Below, piece by piece: positions 54,401 through 63,043 of a stretch of DNA of 64,000 bases. The first letter of the stretch is position 1; every line of letters starts with the position of its first letter. Origin of the DNA: JALORV01 sp963724365 (GTDB lineage: Bacteria; Pseudomonadota; Gammaproteobacteria; Burkholderiales; Burkholderiaceae_F); contig CAVRUR010000003.1 of the NCBI GenBank assembly GCA_963724365.1, positions 186,001 through 250,000 on the forward strand, written 5' to 3'. The notes under the pieces were generated by a model. It was given only the letters and a program-made list of their open reading frames with translations. It had not been told where the DNA came from and did not search any database. Position numbers and translations under genes: made by a program.

Positions 54401-54948
54401 CCGGCCGCGCCGTCGTCGTCGGCGCTGAGCTGCTTGCCATCGAGAGGCGCGTCCCAGCCGGCCAGTCCGCCGTCGTTTGGCGTCAGCGCGCGCACCGTTT
54501 CTGCAGCGCGGTCGAGCGCAGCAGGATCGTCGGAGTGCAGGGAAATCAGCACGTGCGCATGGTCGTGTGCGAACTCGGGCACCCAGTATTCCGCGGCGCT
54601 CGCGCCGGTGTCGCCCAGCCGGGCCGCGCGCGCGCGCGCGCCGGCCGCGAATGCCGGCGCGAGTTCCGTGAAGGCGGCGCCGATGCGCGCATCGAGGCCG
54701 AGCGCAGCCAATCCGTGCGCGGTGAACCCGATGCTGAGCGCGGTAACCGCACCCGTGCCAGCCAATGGCTGATTTGCCCCGGGCGCGCTGGCCGCGTGCT
54801 TGATCCATCCTTGCGCGGCTAGCTTCTGCACAAACTCCACTGCCAGAGCCGGGTCGGCAACGCGCAGCACGAAGTAGCGGCAGCATTCGGTGTCGAAGCC
54901 GATCAGAGCCAGGCGTTGGATATCGGCGCGTGGCAGCGGGCTAGTCAT
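51457..54948 (-). CDS. DyP-type heme peroxidase / patatin-like phospholipase fusion with membrane segments
   Basis: 1163-residue fusion. Residues ~1-460 form a DyP-type peroxidase: FGLRDGIARP (GxxDG with the distal Asp, ~191), GCPFGSHIRRNNPR (proximal His ~331) and APRGLLGLFFCASLEDQFEHVM. After a Pro/Ala linker, residues ~525-1163 are a patatin lipase: DLVMEGGITSGILYP (oxyanion loop), GGSSIGAF (GxSxG, nucleophile Ser ~563) and WFSDGGLCSNFP (catalytic Asp ~920). Between Ser and Asp lies a hydrophobic insert (~651-721) with two or three membrane helices. It could release fatty acids at a membrane and oxidise them with peroxide; this is inference. The ATG at 54948 overlaps the P450-like gene's stop by 8 bp. 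No signal peptide is seen. Confidence 0.85.
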   Translation of the reverse strand: MTSPLPRADIQRLALIGFDTECCRYFVLRVADPALAVEFVQKLAAQGWIKHAASAPGANQPLAGTGAVTALSIGFTAHGLAALGLDARIGAAFTELAPAFAAGARARAARLGDTGASAAEYWVPEFAHDHAHVLISLHSDDPAALDRAAETVRALTPNDGGLAGWDAPLDGKQLSADDDGAAGKIRTAHFGLRDGIARPAIVDPQPAQDRHAHGELLLGHPNDAGTDRWTTVLPTELAAFFRNGSFAAFRKVAQDDAALAKYLDDTVQALAARGVNVSAEYLKAKLAGRWPNGAPLLPGVTTQPAAGPRDTLNNFDFTADPGAEGCPFGSHIRRNNPRADSTVHKRRRPIFRRGMPYGPKFDGTNATAPRGLLGLFFCASLEDQFEHVMAEWVDKVPIAPGDRGDAKDPLVGHHDDLRAQFSIPRAAGELRLSGMTPFATTLGMLYAFYPSLSALGRLVELASAPLVPAVGSAQYSLAGGTTRTVARGTARSVSQAAPAPAAASPAISATHHAPAPPSGDDTAPPDRYCDLVMEGGITSGILYPPAVAALAEHYRFKNIGGSSIGAFAAAVAAAAEYARRHGSFEGFRTLARLPQLLARTTENETFLYWMFRPEPRTRRLFNVFVATLGHTSSLVRIRAAVCAAFGEYRRAAWTGVAIAALLFGVALALVIALGIGGVLAGGLLTTLGLLSIIGSVGAIATLAVVAAALGVTVAALSDVTGGLVPNGYGLCIGGPRTKADTGAPDPEGEAAPLTVAMHRLVQACAGRQPDDAPLTFEDLRTAPGFPPAWLPPRSDDRSINLQVYATNIAHGRPYRFPLDEAQDLGRLFFLRKDLEPYFPQSVLRAIVGYAKPYAPLGPEDPPKVNVPEEFLELPVERLPIVVAARLSLSFPLLVSAVPLWAIDYEPEQSQRRLKRCWFSDGGLCSNFPIHLFDAFVPKWPTFGITLQTRSTVQNNQRVWLPQFHKQGRGDMRNPSDPELDAPPLEKLGNFLSSLWLATWRWNDMSMLRLPGVRDRVVRIFLKENEAGINLKLSPTEITNLARDYGRPAADAFIARFVHGRGWDEQRWVRSGALLASLRSCLRTITIAINQRHHAVPLHSQVNDAKQQPPLSGNGELPITRNQARELHQLLAALEQLEQTFATAGDFKPYVAQPQPGLRQRPPS

Positions 54949-56671
54949 GAGGCGCCTCCCCCGGCAGCAGACCAAGCGCGCGCGCCACCGTCAGCCGCGG
55001 CAGCGCGCTGTAGAAATAGCCGCCATAGGGCGCGACGTCGTGATGGCGGATCTTCTCGACGAACTCCTTCGGGTGTTCGCGCACCGGCATCGGCGGCGCG
55101 CCCTCGATGAATTCGAACAGCACGTCGAACAGCGGCACGTTCAGCGCGAAATGTTCAATGTAGGCATTGAACTCGCCGTCGAATACGGTAAACAGCCCCA
55201 GCTGCCGACCGTCATTGAGCAGTATGAAAAAAGCGTGGTGAACGTGGCCGGCACGGCGCAGCGATTCCTCAATCGCCGGCGCGCCGGCGGCGATGATCCG
55301 CTTCAGCCGCTCGGCGTTTTCCGCGATCGGTGGCTTCACGTCCATGATCACCGCCAGCGGCTGCTGGCGCAGCATGCGGCCGCGGTCGAACGTCAGCGGA
55401 TAGCTTTCACAAATCATCGCGCGGTGCTTGACCAGCGGGCGCGGCGCGCCAGTGACGCGATCTATGGACTGCGCCAGATCAGGCAGCAGCAGCACACGTT
55501 TCAGCGCATGCGTCAGCAGCGGATACACGATGCCCTGGCCGACGCACTGATGTATCCATGCGGGGTCGCTTGCAACGCCGCCGAAGACCAGGTCGTGCCG
55601 ATCAGCCGCGCCAAGAGCGAGTACGAGATCCGCGCCATCCGGAATCGGATGCGACGCGCCCTCAGGGTCGGTCCACTGCAGCTGCCGGCCGTCGGCCCGC
55701 CGCGGCAAGAATGCGGCCGGCGGATTGCGCGTCAGCGCGGCCATGATCATGTGGCCGAGCGCGCGGTCATCGTCCGCCGCGGCGGCACGCTGTGCGTCGA
55801 CGATCAGCGGCATCCCGACGTTGTCGCGGCGGTTGAAGAACTCGCTGAGCGCGATGCACATAGCGGCCTGGATGTTGCCCACCGTGCCGGTGATGAGCCC
55901 CAGTACGATGACCTTGAGGGTATCGACGTCGTAACCACCATCGTCATCACGCATCTTCTGCAGGATCGGCTTGCCGCAATCCATGCCTTCGCTACCGTCT
56001 TGAACGATCGCCTTCTTTCCGGCAAGCAGCTCGTCGAGCCAGCCGGGCAGCGGCGTAACGCCGGGCACCGGCTGTCGCGGCGGCAGTGGTTCTCCAGAGA
56101 AGTGCCGGCCGAGAATTTCGAAGCAGAGCTCCCGGTACAGTCGCGCCGCCGTGCCCTGCAACACGCCGTAAGCTTCATCGGGAAGGCCGTAAAGCAGAGC
56201 GACATAGCGCAGCGCTACCGCCTCGGCCAGGGCGGCGAGATCGAGGTCACCGTTTCTGTTCTTCAGCGGTAGAACCGCCGCGCGGCGAAATGCGATTTGC
56301 GCACAACTTGCCAACTGCGCAGGAGTGAAGTCCAGCAGCTTCAGCGCGTAGGCGCGCTGCGCGTCGTGCACCGCGCCGGCATCGATCGCCAACATGAACT
56401 TACCGCCACCGAGCGCCGCGTAGGGCGCAACGCTGAGCGACTTCAGCGCATGCTCGATGTCCGCGGCCGCAGTCACCAGGTAGGCGTCTTCGAGCTTGCC
56501 CGGCTGTACGCGTTCGTAAAACGCCAGCGTCTTGAATTTCAGCGTGCTGCGTCGAGCCCTCGCCATTTCGCCGTACAGCGCGAAGCGCTCGGCGTCGTCG
56601 TCCAGCCAGCCGGCAAGAAGCTGATTGGCGGCATAGTCGGATGCTTGATCGAACTCACGCAGCTTGTTCAT
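54941..56671 (-). CDS. cytochrome P450-like protein with extra C-terminal domain
   Basis: 576-residue protein. Residues ~20-405 look like a divergent P450: an I-helix-like GLITGTVGNIQAAM (~258-271), NPPAAFLPRRA (~316-326) and a heme loop HQCVGQGIVYPLL with Cys376. The Glu of the ExxR motif appears replaced (AALTR) and the I-helix Thr region is altered, as in P450s that use hydroperoxides instead of O2. Residues ~440-570 form an alpha/beta domain (VHHAFFILLNDGRQLGLFTVFDGEFNAYIEHF) resembling small ferredoxin-like domains found beside bacterial heme peroxidases. The start ATG 56671 has a GGGAGGG-type SD. Coupled to the DyP-patatin gene. Confidence 0.68.
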   Translation of the reverse strand: MNKLREFDQASDYAANQLLAGWLDDDAERFALYGEMARARRSTLKFKTLAFYERVQPGKLEDAYLVTAAADIEHALKSLSVAPYAALGGGKFMLAIDAGAVHDAQRAYALKLLDFTPAQLASCAQIAFRRAAVLPLKNRNGDLDLAALAEAVALRYVALLYGLPDEAYGVLQGTAARLYRELCFEILGRHFSGEPLPPRQPVPGVTPLPGWLDELLAGKKAIVQDGSEGMDCGKPILQKMRDDDGGYDVDTLKVIVLGLITGTVGNIQAAMCIALSEFFNRRDNVGMPLIVDAQRAAAADDDRALGHMIMAALTRNPPAAFLPRRADGRQLQWTDPEGASHPIPDGADLVLALGAADRHDLVFGGVASDPAWIHQCVGQGIVYPLLTHALKRVLLLPDLAQSIDRVTGAPRPLVKHRAMICESYPLTFDRGRMLRQQPLAVIMDVKPPIAENAERLKRIIAAGAPAIEESLRRAGHVHHAFFILLNDGRQLGLFTVFDGEFNAYIEHFALNVPLFDVLFEFIEGAPPMPVREHPKEFVEKIRHHDVAPYGGYFYSALPRLTVARALGLLPGEAPHD

Positions 56672-56874
56672 CGGCGCCCTCCCGGCTCCGATCTTCGGCA
56701 GCCTATGGTTATTCAGGATGCGCGCGCGGCGGTCAGTCAAGCGAAAGTCACGCCGGTGCCGCCCCGTTGCCGCGCCACCCTACCGAGCAATCAGCATTGC
56801 AGAAATGCCGGCTCAAGTCATCAGGAAGATTCGACAATCTGGGCTGCCATCATGGGGGCAGCATCCAGCAAAGC

Positions 56875-59800
56875 TCAATGATGGAGAACCGCGCCTGTGG
56901 CAGCCTCGCCGAGGAGACCGAGGGCACGCCTCAGGTCTGCCGTCTCCAGGCCTCCGGAAATGGCCCGTGCGGCCGGCTCAAGGAGGCGATAGGCGTCGTC
57001 TTTCCGGCCAGCTCGCAGCCAGAGTTCTGCCAGGTCGTTTGCTGCGCGCAGCGCGAGCGAGCGCAGCTGCCGCGACTGAGCCACCTGGATGGAATCCAGC
57101 AGCCAACTCTCCGCTTCGGCGACCCGATTGGCGGACGATTCCTGGCCCGAAAGGAGCAGACCGCGCAAGCGGCGGATTTCGGCTTCGTAGTACCGCTCGC
57201 CATGCGCTTCGACCAATTCAAGCGCGCGCACCAGCACGTTGATGCCCTCGGCGGATCGGCCGGCCAGCGCCAGGCCTTCGGCCTGCATCGCCAGGTAGAA
57301 CGGCCGCGTGACCACGGCCCCGCTCTGACTCCACATGTGAAATCCGCGCTGCATTTCGTCAACTCCAGTTGCCGGGTCGCCCAACTCGGCCAGGACCCGC
57401 CCGTACATCACGCGCGCATGGGCCAGCCAAACGACGAAGCCCGAGTCCTCGCAGATCCGGATCGCGCTCTCGGCCCAGGCTTTCGCGGCATCGAACTCGC
57501 CGCGGAAGTAGTGAACCGTCGTGCGGAAACCATACGCCTCGCCCATGCTGAATTTGTGATTCTGCGAGTCTGCCAATGCCACCACTTTGATCGCACGTTC
57601 CAGCGCACGATCCGGGTAGCCCAGTTCCCACAGGCCCCAGGCCGAGTAACAGAGGCACATCACGCGCGGATCCTGCAGCGCGCTCGGCCGGTGCTCGAGG
57701 CCCTCGTAGGACTCGAGGCACGCATCCATGTGATCGACCGCCGCGGCGACGTCGCCCCGGTGAAACAGGATGTTCGCCACTGCCCAGCGCGCCTGCAAAC
57801 GCGGCATCGGGTCGACTGAGTGCGCGACCAGTTCGGTCGCCGCGCGCGCGAACTTCTCGGCCTCGGCGAAATCGCCGCGCATGAAATGGAATCCTTCCAG
57901 CCCCAGATGCACCTTGCTGAGAGCGGTGTTATCACCGAGCTGAGAGGCGATCGCAAGCGCATGCCGGTATACGCCCTCGACCTGGTCTGACCCGTAGCCC
58001 TCGGAGGCGACCAAGCGCGATGCGAGCAGGAGCAGCAGGCGCAATTGGGTACGGTCGCGCTCGTCGCCCGCGACAACGCGCGGCACCAGCGCAAGCGCGC
58101 TCTTGACATGACTGATGGCTTCGTCGTTTGCCCAACGCGACGCCGCACGCCGGGCGGCCAGTTCCCAGTACTGCAGCGCCTTGGCCTCAAGTCGCGCTTC
58201 GGCGAAGTGGTAGGCGAGCAGTTCCGGCTGGCTGTCAGCCAGCCCAGGAAACTCTTGCGCGATCACTTCGGCGATAGCGCAATGCAGGAGCGCGCGGTCA
58301 CGCTCCCAAAGGCTCTGGTATGCGGCTTCGCGCACGAGGGCATGTTTGAAGTAGTAGAGCCGATCCGGCAAATTGCCCTTCTCGACTAACATGCCCGAGG
58401 CCACAAGCACCTCGATCCGATCGCGCAGATCGTCGACGCGGATCGGGGCGCGGCGATGTGCCAGCACCGCCTCAAGCAGCGCCAGGGGAAATTCCCGGCC
58501 GATGGTCGCCCCGATCTGCGCAATCTGCCGGGCCGGACCGAGACGGTCGAGCCGCACCATCAACAGGTCCTGAAGCGTCGCGGGAATCGCGAGCCTGGCG
58601 GTCGCCTCTGCGGCTGCCGCACCTGGCCCGTCGTCGATCACCATGCGCGTCGATTCCTCGATGAAGAGCGGAACCCCGTCGCCCCTCGCGGCCAGCGCGC
58701 GCACCGTCTCGTTCGGCAAACTCACGTCGCCGCTGGCCGCCCTGACCATCAAGCGCGCCTGCTCCGGTCCCAACCCACGTAGTTCGACGCGCGTCGCGGC
58801 CGACGGCAACTCCATCACGCGCACGGCATCCGACCGCACGGTCAGCAGGACGAGCAGCGGAACTGACCCCGCATGGGCAATCAGCCGGCCGACCAGTTCG
58901 CGCGAGGATGGATCAATCCAGTTCACGTCCTCGACGATCACGCAGGTTGGGTCCGCCATCGCGATCTGCGCGATCCAGCCCACCAGCACATCGAGCGTGC
59001 GCTCGCGCTGCCTCTCCGAGGAGTACGCCAACGCGCCGATTTCCTCATGGCCCGGCAACGACAGGAGGCGGGCGATCAAACTCGAGGCGTCGTCACCACA
59101 ATCGACCCTTGCGATGCCGCGCTCCAGCTTCGCCAGCTTCTGTTCCGGCGTATCGCGCTCCTGCAGGTCGAGCGCCCGGCGCAGGTAGTCGATGACCGGG
59201 TGGAAGGTGCTGTTCGAGTGGTCCGGCGCGCAGCGGAATTCCATGACGTTGCGCCCTTCACTCTCGACCTTGTGCCGGAATTCGCGAACCAGCCTCGACT
59301 TGCCGATTCCGGCATCCCCGATGACCAGCACCACATGCAGGTGGCCGGCCGACGAGTCGATCCACTGCTGGCGCAGCAAGAGCAGTTCCTGTTCACGCCC
59401 GACAAAGGGGGTCAATCCCGGCCCATGGTCGACGCGTTCCACCTCTCGACTGAGCTCGCCCACCACGCGATACATCCCGCCCGGATGTTCGATGCCCTTG
59501 AGCTCGGGCGCCGCCTCGATCAGTTCAAAGCGGAAGCGGCTCTTCGCAAGCTGTCGGGTCGCCTCCGCGACGACAATGCTCGCCGGCTGGGCTCGCGCTT
59601 GCAGGCGAGCAGCATGGTGGATTGTCACGCCGACCGGTTGATTGCCGTGTATAGCGACCTTGCCGGTGCTGATGCCGACACGCAACCTGATGCCAAGCAG
59701 TGACGCCGCATCGACGAGCTCCAGCGCCGCCTGCACGCAACGCATCGCTGAGTCCTCGGCAGCAACCGGAAAGCCGAAGTAGCACATGACGCCGTCGTCG

Positions 59801-60891
59801 CCCTGGGCGTCGTCGGCAACGCCACGATGCGACGCCACGATCGCCGCGCAGCGCTGGTGGCAGGATGCAAGCAGTTCACTGTAGGACTCGGCACCCAGCG
59901 ATGCGAGCAGTCGTGTCGAGTCCGCGATGTCGTATGAGAGGGCGGAGACCTGGCGATAACTGTCTTCGCCGCGCATGGGGTCGCTGGTGCGGCGCAACAC
60001 CCGAAAGCCATCACCATAGAGCAACGGAATTGCTCCCCACCGTCCGGGGTCTGTCGCTTGCCGCACGGCTTCGGCCAGGGTCATGCCGTCGGCAACACCC
60101 TGCAGCAGTGCCATCTCGAGCCCGACGTCGTCAAACTCTGCGGGATCAAATGTGATCACGCTGGAGCCGCCGCCGGCGACCCTAGCCAGGACGTCGGCGA
60201 CAACGCGCCGGGGCGGGCATGCCGCGGCGGTGTTGAGGATGATCAGCGGAGGAAGGCGATCCTGTCGGATGAGATCGCTGCACTCTGCACCCCACCAGCA
60301 CACGACATCGCATTGCCCAATACGGCGCTGGAAAAGGCCGACGTCGACCTCATCACGCGGCACGATCTCCAGATCGACGCCATCGGCCGACGCGCAAGCG
60401 CTCCTGAGGGCAGAGAGTCCGCCGCTTGTATCACAGGATTCGGCGGCGACAACCAGCACACGCAGTGATCCGTCGCTGCGCGGCTCGGGGCAGCACTGCT
60501 CCGATTCGTCACGATCAGCGAGGATCCGTCGGGCAACGGCGAACTTCTCGCCGAGACAGGCCCGGCCGTCGAACGCACGCTCCCAGGGGATGGCGATCAG
60601 CTCATCGTCCAGCATGAGCCGCAGCTGCCGCGGGGGCGATCCAGAAAGAAAATCGCGGATCGACGGGGGAAACAGCGCCCAGAAGCGGCCGCCCGAGCGG
60701 CGGGCCTCGTCCGGACTGAGGTCAGCGTTGCTGCGGTCTTGAGCAGCGGCAATGAAGCGGTCGAACTGGTCGGCCGAGAACGGCGTCGACCCACCGCGGG
60801 CGACCTGGTAGCCGTCGGTCAGAGTCATCGACAGCTGGTCGCCACCGCGCAGAACGACCAGAGCGATCGGACGAACGTCTGCGAGACCCAT
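56875..60891 (-). CDS. CHAT-like / degenerate class III cyclase / P-loop ATPase / TPR regulator
   Basis: 1338-residue multidomain protein. Residues ~1-300 resemble a CHAT caspase-like domain (ELIAIPWERAF, VLVVAAES, LIILNTAAACP, IPLLYGDGF), but the HG and NACxS catalytic motifs are altered (CWWGAE). Residues ~315-478 are a class III nucleotidyl cyclase: SYDIADST (Asp321) and GDDGVMCYFG keep the metals, but the Lys and the Asn of NxxxR are replaced (HHAARLQ), so activity is doubtful. Residues ~490-800 are a STAND-like ATPase: GDAGIGKS Walker A (525-532), VIVEDVNWID Walker B. The rest is TPR-like helices. It probably senses and signals. It precedes the P450-like gene on the same strand, 203 bp away. 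Confidence 0.8.
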   Translation of the reverse strand: MGLADVRPIALVVLRGGDQLSMTLTDGYQVARGGSTPFSADQFDRFIAAAQDRSNADLSPDEARRSGGRFWALFPPSIRDFLSGSPPRQLRLMLDDELIAIPWERAFDGRACLGEKFAVARRILADRDESEQCCPEPRSDGSLRVLVVAAESCDTSGGLSALRSACASADGVDLEIVPRDEVDVGLFQRRIGQCDVVCWWGAECSDLIRQDRLPPLIILNTAAACPPRRVVADVLARVAGGGSSVITFDPAEFDDVGLEMALLQGVADGMTLAEAVRQATDPGRWGAIPLLYGDGFRVLRRTSDPMRGEDSYRQVSALSYDIADSTRLLASLGAESYSELLASCHQRCAAIVASHRGVADDAQGDDGVMCYFGFPVAAEDSAMRCVQAALELVDAASLLGIRLRVGISTGKVAIHGNQPVGVTIHHAARLQARAQPASIVVAEATRQLAKSRFRFELIEAAPELKGIEHPGGMYRVVGELSREVERVDHGPGLTPFVGREQELLLLRQQWIDSSAGHLHVVLVIGDAGIGKSRLVREFRHKVESEGRNVMEFRCAPDHSNSTFHPVIDYLRRALDLQERDTPEQKLAKLERGIARVDCGDDASSLIARLLSLPGHEEIGALAYSSERQRERTLDVLVGWIAQIAMADPTCVIVEDVNWIDPSSRELVGRLIAHAGSVPLLVLLTVRSDAVRVMELPSAATRVELRGLGPEQARLMVRAASGDVSLPNETVRALAARGDGVPLFIEESTRMVIDDGPGAAAAEATARLAIPATLQDLLMVRLDRLGPARQIAQIGATIGREFPLALLEAVLAHRRAPIRVDDLRDRIEVLVASGMLVEKGNLPDRLYYFKHALVREAAYQSLWERDRALLHCAIAEVIAQEFPGLADSQPELLAYHFAEARLEAKALQYWELAARRAASRWANDEAISHVKSALALVPRVVAGDERDRTQLRLLLLLASRLVASEGYGSDQVEGVYRHALAIASQLGDNTALSKVHLGLEGFHFMRGDFAEAEKFARAATELVAHSVDPMPRLQARWAVANILFHRGDVAAAVDHMDACLESYEGLEHRPSALQDPRVMCLCYSAWGLWELGYPDRALERAIKVVALADSQNHKFSMGEAYGFRTTVHYFRGEFDAAKAWAESAIRICEDSGFVVWLAHARVMYGRVLAELGDPATGVDEMQRGFHMWSQSGAVVTRPFYLAMQAEGLALAGRSAEGINVLVRALELVEAHGERYYEAEIRRLRGLLLSGQESSANRVAEAESWLLDSIQVAQSRQLRSLALRAANDLAELWLRAGRKDDAYRLLEPAARAISGGLETADLRRALGLLGEAATGAVLHH

Positions 60892-60919
60892 GTGGTTTGG
60901 GAACTGGTCGATCCTGTTG

Positions 60920-60933
60920 GGTGACCCGTCACC
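60920..60933. promoter_or_regulatory. 14-bp inverted repeat in the divergent cyclase promoter region
   Basis: GGTGAC-CC-GTCACC is a perfect dyad in the 241-bp gap between two divergently transcribed cyclase genes, 29 bp from one start. The GTGA/TCAC arms are spaced four bases apart, closer to FNR-type than CRP-type spacing. Candidate shared operator. Confidence 0.4.
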
Positions 60934-61132
60934 GACGACCGTCCGGATCAGCGAGCACTGTACTCCGGCGACACAAGGAAAAAAGAGGGGGGCGACACGC
61001 CGGGGTCAGTGCGGGACGGAGCCGGCCTTCACGCCGATGTGGCGCATGCCGGACTGCGCATGCCGAATTTCCACACTTGTTGGCCACCATAACGACGCAG
61101 AATCGAGCGATCGATTTCAAGGAGGAGCATCC

Positions 61133-63010
61133 GTGTCGCTGTCCGTGTCGGCGGACTCAACCGCCAGTCGCCCAAGTCGCGGTCGGTCATTGGCAACACT
61201 CGCACCGAGCGCGAACGAGTCGCTGGCCGCATGCCGGCTTACTTGCGTCGACGAACCCGTGCGTGTGGTGCGCACGGTGCTAGTGGTCGATGTGGTCGAG
61301 TCGGTGCGCCTGATGCAGGAAGACGAGGCGGGAACCATCAGGCGCTGGTGTGCATTCGTCGATCACGTCGCGAATCGGTTGCTGCCAGGTACCGACGGCC
61401 GCCTTGTCAAGAGCCTGGGCGACGGCCTGATGCTCGAATTCCTGCACGTCGGAGCCGCCGTCAGCCTGGCCTTCGCCATGCAAGAGGCAATCGGGGAATC
61501 AAACACCGCCCTGCCGGCCAGCCGCCGACTGCACTTGCGCATCGGCATCCATGTCAGCCTACTGACAGCAGACGCGCGCGACGTCTACGGCCATGGGGTC
61601 AATCTCGCGGCCCGGCTGACTACTCTTGCCGGACCCGACGAAATCGTCGTCTCCGGTGACGTGCGCGATCAGCTCACACCGGCGCTCGACGCGGAAGTCG
61701 AGGACCTCGGCGATTGCTATGTCAAGCATGTGCATCATCCGGTCCGCGCATTCCGCCTCGGCGCACCGGGCGCTCAGCCGATCATAGAGTGCGGCAGCCT
61801 TGCCGAGGACTTGCGCGCGACGATTGCAGTCATTCCGTTCCGGCCGCGTTCGCTCGGAGGTGCTGACGATGTCCTCGGCCAGTTGCTGGCCGACGAAGTC
61901 ATTTCGGCGCTGTCGCGATCGTCGGAAGTCAACGTCGTGTCGAGGCTGTCGACCTCGGCCTTCCAGGGCCGGGAGTTGAAACTCGACGATGTCAGCGCGC
62001 ATCTGCGCGCCGACTACGTTGTTTCCGGCTCCTATCACGTCGATGGGGATCGCGTGATGCTGAAGGCTGAGATGGCGGAAACGCGCACGATGCAGGTCGT
62101 CTGGAGCCAGGCGCTACGGGGCAGCGTCAGCGGCATCGTGGCCGGCGACGACCCGCTGGCCAACCACGTGGTATCCCAGGCCTGCTCGGCGATGATGGTC
62201 CGTGAACTGCAGCATTCGCAGGGGCAGGCGCCGCAAAGCCTGAAGAGCCGCACGCTGCTGTTGAGCAGCATTACGCTGATGCATCGCATTTCGCCGCTTG
62301 CCTTCGAACGGTCACAGCAGTTGCTGCGGGCACTGATCGAACGCACTCCCCGCCTGGCGGCGCCCTACGCCTGGCTCGCCAAGTGGCACGTGCTGCGCGT
62401 GACGCAGGGCTGGTCGGTTGATGCGCAGGGCGACGGCAAATCCGCGCTCGACAACACCAAGCGCGCGCTCGACCGCGATGCCACCTCGTCCCTGGCGATG
62501 ACGGTCGAGGGCCAGGTGAACACCTACATCCTTAAGCGGCTCGACGTCGCCGAGCAGATGTATGCGCAGGCGCTCCAGTCCAATCCCAACGACTCGCTCG
62601 CCTGGCTGCTCAAGGGCACGCTGCATGCATTCCGTGACGAGGGCAAGGAAGCAGTGCGGCACACGCGGCACGCACTCAGACTGTCGCCGCTCGATCCGCT
62701 GAAGTACTACTTCGACTCGCTCGCCGCCACGGCCGAACTGTCCGCCGGCAACGATGCACGGGCATTGCAGCTCGCCTCGCGCTCCCTGCGCCTGAACCGG
62801 ACCCATGCTTCCACGCTGCGTGTCCTGATCACCAGTTTGTGTCGCCTGGGTCGGCTCGAAGACGCGCGTCGACATGTGGCCCAGCTGCTGTCGCTCGAGC
62901 CCAATTTCAGCGTCGGCCGATACATGGAGCGCTCGCCGGGCGCACCTTACAGACTGGGCCATGCTGTCGCCTCGGCCCTTGCGGACGCGGGCGTACCGAT
63001 GCAAGCTTGA
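61133..63010 (+). CDS. class III adenylate/guanylate cyclase with TolB-like and TPR domains
   Basis: 625-residue protein. A cyclase domain (~45-210) has VVDVVESVRLM (metal Asp), VKSLGDGLMLEF (Lys plus GDG Asp) and VNLAARL (NxxAR), all catalytic residues present. A TolB/CyaD-like N-terminal-type domain follows (~225-345: IAVIPFRPRSLGG, LLADEVISALSRSSEVNVVSRLS, ADYVVSGSY). The C-terminal half is TPR helices (ALDRDATSSLAMTVEGQVN, AEQMYAQALQSNPNDSLAW). GTG 61133 is chosen because AGGAGG lies 7 bp upstream; longer frames start inside the divergent promoter. Likely makes cAMP and couples a signal to the TPR scaffold. Confidence 0.82.
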   Translation: MSLSVSADSTASRPSRGRSLATLAPSANESLAACRLTCVDEPVRVVRTVLVVDVVESVRLMQEDEAGTIRRWCAFVDHVANRLLPGTDGRLVKSLGDGLMLEFLHVGAAVSLAFAMQEAIGESNTALPASRRLHLRIGIHVSLLTADARDVYGHGVNLAARLTTLAGPDEIVVSGDVRDQLTPALDAEVEDLGDCYVKHVHHPVRAFRLGAPGAQPIIECGSLAEDLRATIAVIPFRPRSLGGADDVLGQLLADEVISALSRSSEVNVVSRLSTSAFQGRELKLDDVSAHLRADYVVSGSYHVDGDRVMLKAEMAETRTMQVVWSQALRGSVSGIVAGDDPLANHVVSQACSAMMVRELQHSQGQAPQSLKSRTLLLSSITLMHRISPLAFERSQQLLRALIERTPRLAAPYAWLAKWHVLRVTQGWSVDAQGDGKSALDNTKRALDRDATSSLAMTVEGQVNTYILKRLDVAEQMYAQALQSNPNDSLAWLLKGTLHAFRDEGKEAVRHTRHALRLSPLDPLKYYFDSLAATAELSAGNDARALQLASRSLRLNRTHASTLRVLITSLCRLGRLEDARRHVAQLLSLEPNFSVGRYMERSPGAPYRLGHAVASALADAGVPMQA

Positions 63011-63043
63011 TGGCAACGAGGAAACCGCCCGAAAGGAACATCA

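Noticed and set aside
60920..60933. CRP/cAMP receptor site between the two cyclase genes
   Set aside because: The GTGA and TCAC half-sites are four bases apart instead of six, and the outer bases differ from the CRP consensus.
60890..61132. Longer N-terminus of the plus-strand cyclase starting at 60890
   Set aside because: It covers the divergent promoter, lacks an SD, and the GTG at 61133 has a perfect AGGAGG at the right distance.
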